From assembly GCF_000147335.1 (NCBI RefSeq), contig NC_014501.1, positions 682,001-746,000 on the forward strand: a stretch of 64,000 nt of DNA. The letters are read 5' to 3'. This DNA is from Gloeothece verrucosa PCC 7822. Its GTDB lineage: Bacteria; Cyanobacteriota; Cyanobacteriia; Cyanobacteriales; Microcystaceae. This document shows, one piece after another, positions 27,458 through 35,662 of the stretch; the stretch's first letter is position 1; the number at the start of each line of letters is the position of its first letter. Both the position numbers and the translations under genes were made by a program. Below the pieces are notes generated by a model. The model saw only the letters and a list, made by a program, of their open reading frames with translations, was not told the origin of the DNA and searched no databases.

Positions 27458-27811
27458 ATGACTCAAAGCCAAGAGAGTAATTGGTTATGGGATGGGTTAA
27501 AGCGTATTGTTCAGCTAGTTGTAGTTGGCGCAACAATGTGGTTTGCGGGTGTATATCTTGTGCAATTAGTAGAATTTGGGTCTTACAGTGGAGATCTAAC
27601 AAGTGTTTTATTAGATCATATACCAGCAGCTATTGGAATCCCCCTGGCGGCCATAGCGGCAACCTGCATAGTTGTTGTTCTAGACTTTTCAACCCAAGAT
27701 ACTATTAAGGTTGACGCAACTGGATTCAAATTTGAGGGTGCTACTGGACAAATTATATTATGGGTTTTTTGCTTTTTAGCACTCGTTAGTGCCTTAAAAC
27801 TCTTGTGGTAA
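27458..27811 (+). CDS. Small membrane protein
   Basis: The start is the ATG at 27458 with AAAGGAG eight bases before it. An in-frame TTG at 27437 lies upstream of that ribosome site and is not used. The 117-aa product has three hydrophobic helices (LVVVGATMWFAGVYLVQL, AIGIPLAAIAATCIVVVL, IILWVFCFLALVSALKLLW) and a short polar stretch with KVDATGFKFEG between the last two. That stretch resembles parts of small cyanobacterial membrane proteins, but no function is known. It sits between hypF and hypE, without an obvious link. Confidence 0.7.
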   Translation: MTQSQESNWLWDGLKRIVQLVVVGATMWFAGVYLVQLVEFGSYSGDLTSVLLDHIPAAIGIPLAAIAATCIVVVLDFSTQDTIKVDATGFKFEGATGQIILWVFCFLALVSALKLLW

Positions 27812-27839
27812 GGCTTGTAGTTAATTGTATCTCTAAGTT

Positions 27840-27913
27840 AGGTTGAGCGCCACAGAAACCTAAAATGATTTAACTTAAGTAAAGAGTTGGGTTTCGTTCC
27901 ACTGGCTCAACCT
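27840..27913. repeat. Imperfect inverted repeat (REP-like) before hypE
   Basis: AGGTTGAGC at 27840 and GCTCAACCT ending at 27913 bracket an internal CAGAAACC/GGGTTTCG pair, giving a hairpin of roughly 25 imperfect pairs. It is located between the membrane-protein stop and hypE and could act as a terminator or be a mobile palindrome. Confidence 0.55.
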
Positions 27914-27949
27914 ACAATACAATTACTATCTGTACCCTAATCACTAGCA

Positions 27950-28996
27950 ATGACTGATTTTACCGTCTCTTGTCCTATCCCTATAGACCAATATCCTACC
28001 GTATTACTGGCTCACGGAGGCGGGGGTAAATTGATGCAGCAGTTGCTAGAAAGGATGTTTTTGCCGACTTTTGGCGCGGCTAAAAGTATTCCCCATGATT
28101 CAGCCGTTTTAAGCTTGCCTACCGATAAAATCGCTTTTACCACAGATTCTTATGTCATTAACCCTCTGTTTTTTCCGGGGGGTGATATCGGTTCATTAGC
28201 CATTCATGGGACTGTTAATGATCTTGCCATGAGTGGGGCGCGTCCGTTATATCTGAGTGTGGGGTTTATCCTCGAAGAAGGTTTACCGATGGAAACTCTG
28301 TGGCGTATTGTTCAATCTATGCAGCAAGCCGCCGAAAATGCTAATGTCCAAATTATTACGGGGGATACTAAGGTTGTCGATAGGGGAAAAGGGGATGGTA
28401 TTTTTATTAATACCGCCGGAGTGGGAATAGTAGAACATGATTTACTTATTGCTCCCCAAAGTGTAGAACCGGGAGATGTTATTTTAATTAATGGGGACCT
28501 TGGTCGTCATGGTATTGCCATTATGGCGGTTCGAGAAGGGTTAGAGTTTGAGACAACGATCGAAAGTGATTCAGCGCCGCTTGCTAGTATTGTGTTAGAA
28601 CTGATAGAAGCCGGGGTAAAGATTCATTGTTTGAGAGATTTAACGAGAGGCGGTTTATCGAGTACCTTAAATGAAATTGCCGCCAGTGCAAAAGTAACGA
28701 TAAATATTGATGAAAATGTGATTCCAGTACGAGAAGATGTGCAAGGCGCTTGTGAGATTTTAGGGTTCGATCCCTTGTATGTGGCTAATGAGGGACGCTT
28801 TGCGGCTTTTGTTCCCCAGGAGTCGGTAGATAAAGCGTTGGAGATATTGCGATCGCATAATGAGCAAGCTTGCATAATTGGTCAGGTAACGGGCAGGAGT
28901 GACGCTAAGATGGGGTTAGTTACTGTACAAAGTCTGATCGGTGCTAGTCGCATTTTAGATATGTTGAGTGGAGAACAGTTACCGAGAATTTGTTAA
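27950..28996 (+). CDS. hypE: Hydrogenase maturation protein HypE
   Basis: This 348-aa PurM-like ATPase has the glycine-rich N-terminus [18 protein letters not shown], metal/ATP site residues in DSAVL and [18 protein letters not shown], and [13 protein letters not shown]. The essential C-terminal PRIC, with terminal Cys348, receives the carbamoyl group from HypF and is dehydrated to thiocyanate. Length matches the family. It is placed apart from hypF-hypC and on the opposite strand. Confidence 0.95.
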   Translation: MTDFTVSCPIPIDQYPTVLLAHGGGGKLMQQLLERMFLPTFGAAKSIPHDSAVLSLPTDKIAFTTDSYVINPLFFPGGDIGSLAIHGTVNDLAMSGARPLYLSVGFILEEGLPMETLWRIVQSMQQAAENANVQIITGDTKVVDRGKGDGIFINTAGVGIVEHDLLIAPQSVEPGDVILINGDLGRHGIAIMAVREGLEFETTIESDSAPLASIVLELIEAGVKIHCLRDLTRGGLSSTLNEIAASAKVTINIDENVIPVREDVQGACEILGFDPLYVANEGRFAAFVPQESVDKALEILRSHNEQACIIGQVTGRSDAKMGLVTVQSLIGASRILDMLSGEQLPRIC

Positions 28997-29074
28997 AGGA
29001 AACAATCTCTTATTGTTTGCCCAATTTTAGTACATTAGTTTGCCATTTCTTCTTCTGTAAATATTTTAATATAC

Positions 29075-29101
29075 TAGACAATTAGAAAACTCTGCTATAA
29101 T
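29075..29101 (+). promoter_or_regulatory. Predicted sigma-70-type promoter
   Basis: TAGACA (29075-29080) and a perfect TATAAT (29096-29101) are separated by 15 bases. They lie about 50 bases upstream of the short ORF at 29152. The spacing is shorter than the usual 17, so strength is uncertain. Confidence 0.4.
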
Positions 29102-29151
29102 AGTTACGTAGTTGTACAAAAGAAAAGTTAACTATGAGGGTAGGGCGTAAT

Positions 29152-29262
29152 ATGAGATATAAACTTGGTAACAAAAAACCAAAAAGGGGGGATATTCTTA
29201 CAATTACAAAGAATATGGAGAAAGATCGCTGGTTAACTATCTATTTTTTAAGAAAGCTATGA
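29152..29262 (+). CDS. 36-aa ORF duplicating the start of the next gene
   Basis: MRYKLGNKKPKRGDILT and KNMEKDRW match the first 28 residues of the downstream 148-aa protein. The frame then runs into an unrelated tail (LTIYFLRKL) and stops. The stop overlaps the next start codon as ATGA. It looks like a partial tandem duplication that now acts as a leader ORF, possibly coupling translation of the full gene. It may also be a non-functional remnant. Confidence 0.5.
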   Translation: MRYKLGNKKPKRGDILTITKNMEKDRWLTIYFLRKL

Positions 29263-29705
29263 AGTATAGACTCGGTAACAATAAACCCAAAAAAAAGAGC
29301 AATATGCTTACTATTCTAAGCAATATGGAGAAAGATCGCTGGTATGAAGAAGAAGAGTTATATCAATTGGCACAAGAGTTAAATCTCAATCATTTTACGA
29401 TTCCTAACTTGCTTAACTATGGAGTTAAACACGATTTTATTATACCGGAATCGCAAAATACTACAACAACCGAATCTATTTTTAATGATGATGACGAGGG
29501 GAGTGGCAGTGATGAAGGTTCTCTAAAAAAAAGATGGTTACAAAAATGGCAAGATAATTACGAAAAAAAGGCTCAAAAAGAGAAAAAAATTGCTAATTTA
29601 GAGAAAGAAATTGCTAATTTAACAGAAAAGCTTGAGCAAGAACGACAGGAATTTAAAAAATTGCATCAGGAAGCAGAAATTTTGCAGGACTTACTCAAAT
29701 CCTAA
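29259..29705 (+). CDS. Coiled-coil hypothetical protein, 148 aa
   Basis: The N-terminal part (about 1-65) looks like a winged-helix-type fold (MLTILSNMEKDRWYEEEELYQLAQELNLNHF and a YGVKHDFIIP end). It is followed by an acidic linker (NDDDEGSGSDEG) and a long charged coiled coil from about 90 to the end (KIANLEKEIANLTEKLEQERQ). No family is recognised. The start overlaps the upstream duplicate ORF by four bases. The HTH reading is a guess from pattern only. Confidence 0.6.
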   Translation: MKYRLGNNKPKKKSNMLTILSNMEKDRWYEEEELYQLAQELNLNHFTIPNLLNYGVKHDFIIPESQNTTTTESIFNDDDEGSGSDEGSLKKRWLQKWQDNYEKKAQKEKKIANLEKEIANLTEKLEQERQEFKKLHQEAEILQDLLKS

Positions 29706-29837
29706 ATATAGACATAGGGTAAGGGTGTGTTTTGCTCTGCCTTACTAAATTATGTATAGAAATAGATATGATATATTAAAAGAGTGAATTATATAAATCA
29801 TTTATGACAAAAATAATCTACATTAAATACTACTAAG

Positions 29838-30026
29838 CTATTTATCTGTAGCTACAGCAGTTTTATGTCGAGGACGGCGAGGCTTACCGTATGTAATCTT
29901 AATTTCATCAGCATTAGCCGTCCAAAAATCTTCTAATTCATCTATACTGACCTTAACTGTTTCGCCATTTTTTAACTGAATAGCTACAAAAGTTGTTTCA
30001 TGTTCGGATAGAGGTTGATTGGTCAT
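29838..30026 (-). CDS. Small hypothetical protein, 62 aa
   Basis: This soluble protein has a short beta-rich core (FVAIQLKNGETVKVSIDELEDFW) and a basic tail (KPRRPRHKTA). The core resembles small anti-toxin-like or ligand-binding proteins, but no toxin partner is adjacent. A GCGGAGACAAC stretch precedes the ATG. Coding status is likely from composition and the ribosome site. Function is unknown. Confidence 0.5.
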   Translation of the reverse strand: MTNQPLSEHETTFVAIQLKNGETVKVSIDELEDFWTANADEIKITYGKPRRPRHKTAVATDK

Positions 30027-30131
30027 CTGTTGTCTCCGCTTTTTTTAGCAACTGTCAGAGTTAGTAAGCTACACTTATACACTGATCTTACTTTAATACA
30101 TACAAAGCATAACCTATCTTTGTAGAGTTTT

Positions 30132-30159
30132 GGTGGGTTACGCTATCACCTAACTCACC
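30132..30159. repeat. Dispersed hairpin GGTGGGTTA...TAACTCACC
   Basis: This is a 9-bp stem with one G-T pair and 10-nt loop, followed by CTACAA. It belongs to the same family as the three copies at 13179-13367. Confidence 0.6.
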
Positions 30160-30174
30160 CTACAAATATAATTT

Positions 30175-30225
30175 AGCCCGCGTAGGCGGGCTTCGCTCGT
30201 ATAGCCCCACCCTTCAGGGTGCGGG
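30175..30225. repeat. Double GC hairpin, IS200/IS605-end-like remnant
   Basis: AGCCCGC/GCGGGCT (30175-30192) and GCCCCACCCT-TC-AGGGTGCGGGC (30204-30225) form two consecutive strong hairpins in an AT-rich gap, followed by TTATTTT. Subterminal hairpins of this kind are seen at ends of IS200/IS605-type elements. No transposase is present here. It could also terminate transcription. Confidence 0.4.
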
Positions 30226-30315
30226 CTTATTTTGTGAAAATCTCTCCAAAGACTCTCGCAGAAGAAGCCGCCTTTTAATCAAGATTAAAACATCAACCCA
30301 TAAAAGCAGAATCTC

Positions 30316-31254
30316 ATGGCGGGAGAATCCGGAAAAAAATCGATATTTGCTGCTATCGGGGCAAACTTAGCCATAGCTATCACCAAATTTATTGCCGCCT
30401 GGTTTACAGGAAGTTCGGCCATGCTTTCAGAGGGCATACACTCAACAGTTGATACCAGTAATGAATTGCTGCTATTGCTTGGAATTCGTTTAAGTAAACG
30501 CCCTCCTGATGCTAACCATCCCTTCGGCCACGGACGGGAATTGTATTTCTGGACGTTAATTGTCGCAATTTTAATCTTTGCGGTGGGCGGTGGTATGTCT
30601 GTCTATGAAGGCATTACTCATCTAATTCATCCCCATCCCATTGAAAACCCCACTTGGAATTATATTGTACTGGTATTAGCTATCTTTTTTGAAGGATTTT
30701 CTTGGTTTGTTGCCTTTGGTGAATTTGCTCCCTCCATTGGCGAACAAAGTTTTTTTGAGGCAGTCCGTACCAGCAAAGACCCCACCATTTTTACAATATT
30801 GTATGAAGATACTGCCGCTTTGTTGGGGTTAATAGTGGCATTATTGGGCATTATTTTAGGTCAGATTTTTAATAATCCTTATTTCGATGGAATAGCATCT
30901 ATTGTTATTGGCATTATTTTAGCGATTGTAGCGGTGCTTTTAGCCTACGAAAGTCGAGGATTATTAATCGGGGAAGGTGCTGATAATCATACTGTACAAC
31001 ATATTAGAAGACTAGCTATTGCTGACTCTGCTGTAGCCGATGTATTGCGGCTTCTTACGCTTTATTTCGGCCCTCATGAAATCTTATTAAATTTAGACAT
31101 TCAATTTCATCGTCATCTGTCGGCGGAAGATATTGCTCAAGCTATTGATCGTATAGAATTATCAATTCGGACTCAATACCCTGATATTAAATATATCTTT
31201 ATTGAAGCCCAATCCATTACTCTTGGACGCAATCAAGTTCTAAAATTAGATTAA
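30316..31254 (+). CDS. Cation diffusion facilitator (CDF/ZnT) family metal exporter
   Basis: This 312-aa protein has six predicted membrane helices and a soluble C-terminal domain (about 220-312). The metal-site motif in helix 2 is HSTVD (EGIHSTVDTSNELL). In helix 5 the canonical HxxxD is replaced by YEDTAAL, as in the ZnT9-like group. RPPDANHPFGHGRELYFWTL is the standard loop after helix 2. It most likely exports Zn2+ or a similar divalent ion. The substrate is not determined. Confidence 0.9.
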   Translation: MAGESGKKSIFAAIGANLAIAITKFIAAWFTGSSAMLSEGIHSTVDTSNELLLLLGIRLSKRPPDANHPFGHGRELYFWTLIVAILIFAVGGGMSVYEGITHLIHPHPIENPTWNYIVLVLAIFFEGFSWFVAFGEFAPSIGEQSFFEAVRTSKDPTIFTILYEDTAALLGLIVALLGIILGQIFNNPYFDGIASIVIGIILAIVAVLLAYESRGLLIGEGADNHTVQHIRRLAIADSAVADVLRLLTLYFGPHEILLNLDIQFHRHLSAEDIAQAIDRIELSIRTQYPDIKYIFIEAQSITLGRNQVLKLD

Positions 31255-31345
31255 ATAACAGGGAACAGGGAACTTTAATTGTGTCCAGGTACTTATAATT
31301 ATTTTTATCGCTGACGTTTCAACATTTTCCCTGTCGTTGTCCAGC

Positions 31346-32077
31346 CTACAAATTTGCTATTTTTGTAATTTTTACTAACTCTTCGTCTGATAAAGGTTGA
31401 GCAATCAATTCAATATTAAAACAGCGACAAGCCGCATCCGTTAGAGTAGAGATAATGTTTTCTAAAAAAGCTTGATCTTCAAAAACATTCTTAAATTGAG
31501 CTTTTGGGGCAGCCTCACCAAATATAGCTTGAAATAAGTTAGGATCGGTATCCAGTTGCATCGATCCTTGTTGAATAATTCCCTCATGGCTGCATCGTAA
31601 GGCGCTACCAATAAATTTATTGCCCTCAGCATCAACTAAATCTGCATTAGTCGCTGTGCCAAAACAACTAGCTTTGTGGATATAGCCGCGCCCTGCCTCA
31701 CCATAATACAACTCTAAACCCAGATCGCGCCAACCTTGAACGAGAAACTCGCAAAGCTGCTGATAAATTTCGGCACGTTTTCCTTTGATATTGGAAGTAA
31801 TGACGCTATAACATAAATCATTGCTATGTAGAACCGCTCTACCCCCTGTAGGACGACGAACTCGCTCAATCTGCAAAGAGTCCCAGTGTTGAGGATAGGT
31901 GCGTTGCAAAAAACCCAGGGAAATCACAAGCGGCTCGAAACGGTAAAAACGCAATACAGAAGGCTGGTTTCCTTTGAGGTGTTGTTCTAACAACCAAGTA
32001 TCAACGGCCATCTGTAGCCGCCCAGAAGCCGCCATCAGAGGAATAAAACGCCAGGGAAGAGGTGCGCTAGTTGACAT
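31346..32077 (-). CDS. Lipoate-protein ligase A-like (BPL/LPL fold) protein
   Basis: This 243-aa protein carries the catalytic fold motif VRRPTGGRAVLHSNDLCYS and the lipoyl-lysine region SCFGTATNADLV plus KFIGSALRCS, where the conserved Lys sits in the GNKFIGSA segment. It would join lipoate or octanoate to carrier proteins. The usual C-terminal accessory domain of LplA is absent, which is common for cyanobacterial members. Neighbours do not suggest a specific target. Confidence 0.82.
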   Translation of the reverse strand: MSTSAPLPWRFIPLMAASGRLQMAVDTWLLEQHLKGNQPSVLRFYRFEPLVISLGFLQRTYPQHWDSLQIERVRRPTGGRAVLHSNDLCYSVITSNIKGKRAEIYQQLCEFLVQGWRDLGLELYYGEAGRGYIHKASCFGTATNADLVDAEGNKFIGSALRCSHEGIIQQGSMQLDTDPNLFQAIFGEAAPKAQFKNVFEDQAFLENIISTLTDAACRCFNIELIAQPLSDEELVKITKIANL

Positions 32078-32193
32078 AGGGGAAACAAAGATTAATGGTT
32101 TAGCAAGAGGTTGCCAGGGCTAGTCTCTACTTTTAACATGGTCTGTGACCTTGCTCACCCTATAATTTTTTTAGGGAAAGAGGTTAGGTTTTT

Positions 32194-32913
32194 TTATCCT
32201 AAATAAGCTTGTTTAACTCGCTCATCTTTTAATAATTCTGAAGCTAGGCCGCTTAGTACCAGTTTTCCGGCTTCTAAAACATATCCTCTTGTGGCAGTTT
32301 GTAGGGCTAAAGTGGCATTTTGTTCTACTAATAAAATCGTAACTCCTGACTCATTTAATTGACGAATAACTGAAAAAATTTCTCGCACAATTTGCGGGGC
32401 TAAACCCAGACTCGGTTCATCTAATAATAATAACTTGGGTTTACTCATCACCGCACGAGCAATGGCTAACATTTGCTGTTCTCCGCCGCTAAGAGTTCCG
32501 GCCAATTGATGACGACGTTCTGCCAAACGCGGAAAAATAATAAACTGCTTTTCTAAATCACTTTTAATCCCTAACTTATCCGAACGAGTATAAGCCCCTA
32601 ATTTTAAATTATCTAATACTGTTTGTCGTGCTAAAACTCTACGTCCTTCTGGACTTTGAGCAATGCCTAATCTGACTACTTGATCCGGACGAGAGCGAGT
32701 AATATTTATTCCTTGGTAAACAATCTGACCGCGACGAGGAGGAATCAGCCGCGAAATGGCTCTTAGGGTGGTACTTTTTCCCGCACCATTAGCCCCAATT
32801 AAAGTGACAATTTCTCCTTCATAAACCACTATATCAATATCTTCTAGCGCTTGAATAGCACCATAGTTAACATAGAGATTTTTGATTTCTAGTAAAGGTG
32901 TTTTTATATCCAT
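32194..32913 (-). CDS. livF: Branched-chain/neutral amino acid ABC transporter ATPase LivF-type
   Basis: This 239-aa ABC ATPase has Walker A GANGAGKST, signature LSGGEQQML, Walker B LLLLDEPSLGLAP and the LVEQNATLAL switch region. The last residues (KQAYLG) are typical for LivF. It is last in a five-gene leftward cluster and lies eight bp after livG. Paired with LivG it would power the permease. Confidence 0.9.
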   Translation of the reverse strand: MDIKTPLLEIKNLYVNYGAIQALEDIDIVVYEGEIVTLIGANGAGKSTTLRAISRLIPPRRGQIVYQGINITRSRPDQVVRLGIAQSPEGRRVLARQTVLDNLKLGAYTRSDKLGIKSDLEKQFIIFPRLAERRHQLAGTLSGGEQQMLAIARAVMSKPKLLLLDEPSLGLAPQIVREIFSVIRQLNESGVTILLVEQNATLALQTATRGYVLEAGKLVLSGLASELLKDERVKQAYLG

Positions 32914-32921
32914 TTTTTATT

Positions 32922-33728
32922 TTATTCATCTCCTAAATAAGCTTCTATCACGGCGGGATCATTCTTAACAATTTCCGGTTGACCTAAAGCAATTAACTGA
33001 CCAAAATCTAAGACCGCAATCCGATCACATAATCCCATTACTAAAGGCACATGATGCTCAATTAATATGACCGTTAAATTAAAATCTGAGCGAATCTGCC
33101 GAATTAAATCACTCAAGGCGAGTTTTTCGGATGGGTTCATACCGGCTGCCGGTTCATCTAATAACAAAATTTTCGGTTTTAACGCTAAAGCGCGGGCAAT
33201 TTCTAACCGTCGCTGATCACCATAAGCCAAATTTCTGGCCAGTTGTTCTTGTTTATCAATTAGCCCCATCAATGATAATAATTCTTTCGATTTATTATAA
33301 GTTTCTTCTTCCTCTAACCGAGTTGGCGGCAGACCAAAAAGGCTTTTTAATAAATTGGTTTTATAATGAATATGATGAGCAATCGCTACATTTTCTAACA
33401 CCGATAAATTCCCAAATAAGCGGAGATTTTGAAACGTTCTCGCTATTCCTTGGCTGGCAATTTGATAAGCTTTACATTTAGTAATACTTTCTCCCTGATA
33501 AATTAGCTCACCTTGGCTAGGCGGCAGTAACCCAGTAATAATATTAAACAGAGTGGTTTTGCCTGCGCCATTGGGGCCAATTAAGCCAAAAATTTCCTGT
33601 TCTTCCACAGTAAAAGAAACCGCATTGACTGCCACCAAGCCGCCAAAGCGTCGGGTAACATTTTTTACCTCTAATATAGTGCTTAACTCTTTAGGGGTTG
33701 ACGAGTCCATTAGACTGATTTTTTCCAT
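32922..33728 (-). CDS. livG: Branched-chain/neutral amino acid ABC transporter ATPase LivG-type
   Basis: This 268-aa ATPase has Walker A GPNGAGKTT, Walker B ILLLDEPAAGMNP and the LivG-type end EAYLGDE. Instead of a canonical LSGG signature it has NLAYGDQRRLEIARAL, as usual in LivG. Two starts are possible. The ATG at 33728 overlaps livM by 19 bp. The ATG at 33710 forms TAATG with the livM stop and fits translational coupling better. Confidence 0.9.
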   Translation of the reverse strand: MEKISLMDSSTPKELSTILEVKNVTRRFGGLVAVNAVSFTVEEQEIFGLIGPNGAGKTTLFNIITGLLPPSQGELIYQGESITKCKAYQIASQGIARTFQNLRLFGNLSVLENVAIAHHIHYKTNLLKSLFGLPPTRLEEEETYNKSKELLSLMGLIDKQEQLARNLAYGDQRRLEIARALALKPKILLLDEPAAGMNPSEKLALSDLIRQIRSDFNLTVILIEHHVPLVMGLCDRIAVLDFGQLIALGQPEIVKNDPAVIEAYLGDE

Positions 33729-34639
33729 CTTATGCGCTTTAATAACTCTGGTGTAATAATCCCTTGAGGGTAGAATATACTACCAATAACAATTAAAAAA
33801 CCAAAAATAATTAACCGACCATCCCGCAGAAAATTGGCTAAAGGGAGCGGTAACCCAGAAGTTCCTGCCATAGCGCGAAGCACTTCCGGTAAAGCCGTTA
33901 AAATCATGCCGCCAATAACAGGGCCGACAAAAGTTTTTGAGCCGCCAATTAGCACAAAAGCTAAGAAGATAATACTAGCATCAAAAGTTCCCTGACGAGC
34001 ATTCCAAGTATTGAGAAAGTGAGCGCTAATTACGCCAACTAATCCTGCTAAAATCGCGCCTAATGTAAAGGAGAGAACTTTATAATAAGTTTGATCAATT
34101 CCCATCGCACCACTGGCTAATTCATCTTCTCGAATGGCTCTTAAAGCTCGACCTACACGAATTTGTTCTAAGCGATAAAGAAAAATCATGCTTAAAATTA
34201 ATAAAGGAATAGCTAACCAAAGATATTCTATTTGAGAGTGAAAGGGTTGAGGAATAGCAAAAATTCCCACTGCGGCTCCGGTGATGTCTAAATTTAAGGC
34301 CAAAATACGCAAAATTTCGACAAAAGCGATGGTGGCAATGGCTAAATAAATTCCTCTCAGACGTAGAACAGGAATTCCTAAAAGAATTGCCAACACAGCA
34401 GAAATTACGGTAGTTAGAAGCAGTTCTAAACCTAAAAAAGGTAAAGGAAATAAATCACCCGTATATTTAAATACTTGAGTAGAAAGAATAGCCGCAATAT
34501 AACCACCCAAAGCATAAAAACCTGGACTTGCTAAAGATAGCTGACCGGACATTAAGGGTAAATAGACTGAAAGTCCTAAAATCGCTCCTAAAATCATGGA
34601 GACTATTAAAAAACCATAGGTAGTAAAGAAATTAGACAT
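33710..34639 (-). CDS. livM: Branched-chain/neutral amino acid ABC permease LivM-type
   Basis: This 309-aa permease has about nine hydrophobic helices and the LivM motif VGRALRAIREDELASGAMGI, which contacts the ATPases. GGSKTFVGPVIGG is a further family feature. It is separated from livH by a gap containing six 7-bp tandem repeats, and overlaps livG at its end. Confidence 0.9.
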   Translation of the reverse strand: MSNFFTTYGFLIVSMILGAILGLSVYLPLMSGQLSLASPGFYALGGYIAAILSTQVFKYTGDLFPLPFLGLELLLTTVISAVLAILLGIPVLRLRGIYLAIATIAFVEILRILALNLDITGAAVGIFAIPQPFHSQIEYLWLAIPLLILSMIFLYRLEQIRVGRALRAIREDELASGAMGIDQTYYKVLSFTLGAILAGLVGVISAHFLNTWNARQGTFDASIIFLAFVLIGGSKTFVGPVIGGMILTALPEVLRAMAGTSGLPLPLANFLRDGRLIIFGFLIVIGSIFYPQGIITPELLKRIRWKKSV

Positions 34640-34662
34640 TTTAATTGATAATTGATAATAAC

Positions 34663-34704
34663 TAATGACTAATGACTAATGACCAATGACTAATGACTAA
34701 TGAC
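34663..34704. repeat. Heptanucleotide tandem repeat TAATGAC x6
   Basis: There are five copies of TAATGAC and one of CAATGAC, head to tail, between livH and livM. It is a short tandemly repeated repetitive (STRR)-type sequence of the kind common in cyanobacteria. It lies within the leader of livM on the minus strand. Confidence 0.85.
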
Positions 34705-34707
34705 TAA

Positions 34708-35658
34708 TTAAACTTTTTGGATGCGTTTACGTCCCAATAGTCCTTGAGGTCTAACCAATAGCATAATAAATAATAGAGCAAAAGAAATGGCCTCACGATA
34801 GCCCGAATAATCTGTCGGAACAAATGATTCCGCTAGACCGATAATTAACCCTCCAATGACTGCACCTGGGATATTGCCTAAGCCGCCCAAAACAATTACC
34901 CCTAAACCTTTCAGTCCAAAGGTAATCCCAAAATAAGGACCAGCAATACTAACACTAGAACCCACTAAGGTACCGGCCATTCCTCCCAAAAAACCACTCA
35001 AAAAGAAAGTAAATACAATATACTTTTCGGGATTAATTCCTAATAAGCTGGCTGTGGTGGTATCTTCGGCCACTGCTTGTAAAGCCTTGCCGATTTTGGT
35101 AGAATTAATTAAATAGGTTAAGACCGCTAAAGTTAAAGCAGATACAAGAAAAATAATAATTTGAACAGTACGCACCATCACGGGTTTTTCCACTGTTCCC
35201 AAATTGATTGCTACCGGTAAATTGCCGTAAATATTATCGGGAAAAGTATAGATTTCTGCTCCGACTAATAATTGAATTAAATTGACAATAAAAACTGCCG
35301 CTCCTAAGCTGGAAACCAGGGTTAATAAAGAATCTGCTCCTCGCTCTCTTAGGGGTTTAAATGCCAATCTTTCTACTATTATTGCCACCAAGCCGGCTAA
35401 AACACTACCTAGCAGTAAAGCAATAGCAAAAGGAAAAGAAAAAGGTAATTGAGCATTACTCAGCCAACCATTAAAGCCGGATGCTCCGCCGATGAGAAAA
35501 TAAACGAAATAAGCCCCTAGAGTAAAAATTGCTCCGTGAGCAAAATTAATAATTCCTAGAATAGAAAAAACTAGGGTATAGCCTAACGCAAAAATAGCGT
35601 AAACACTTCCTACGGATAGGCCATTTAAAAACTGTTGTAGAAAGATATTAAAGTCCAT
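34708..35658 (-). CDS. livH: Branched-chain/neutral amino acid ABC permease LivH-type
   Basis: This 316-aa permease has eight or nine helices. It starts with FLQQFLNGLSVGSVYAIFAL and contains ILGIINFAHGAIFTLGAY. KIGKALQAVAEDTTTASLLGI is the ATPase contact loop and GLKGLGVIVLGGLGNIPGAV a conserved core. It follows livK by four bases, so the binding protein and permease are cotranscribed. Confidence 0.92.
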   Translation of the reverse strand: MDFNIFLQQFLNGLSVGSVYAIFALGYTLVFSILGIINFAHGAIFTLGAYFVYFLIGGASGFNGWLSNAQLPFSFPFAIALLLGSVLAGLVAIIVERLAFKPLRERGADSLLTLVSSLGAAVFIVNLIQLLVGAEIYTFPDNIYGNLPVAINLGTVEKPVMVRTVQIIIFLVSALTLAVLTYLINSTKIGKALQAVAEDTTTASLLGINPEKYIVFTFFLSGFLGGMAGTLVGSSVSIAGPYFGITFGLKGLGVIVLGGLGNIPGAVIGGLIIGLAESFVPTDYSGYREAISFALLFIMLLVRPQGLLGRKRIQKV

Positions 35659-35662
35659 AAAT

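Noticed and set aside
33131-33756. Plus-strand frames opposite livG and livM
   Set aside because: They are antisense to clear ABC transporter genes with all family motifs.
34663-34704. Heptamer array as CRISPR or origin iterons
   Set aside because: Units are only 7 bp with no spacers. The position inside an operon leader fits an STRR better than an origin.
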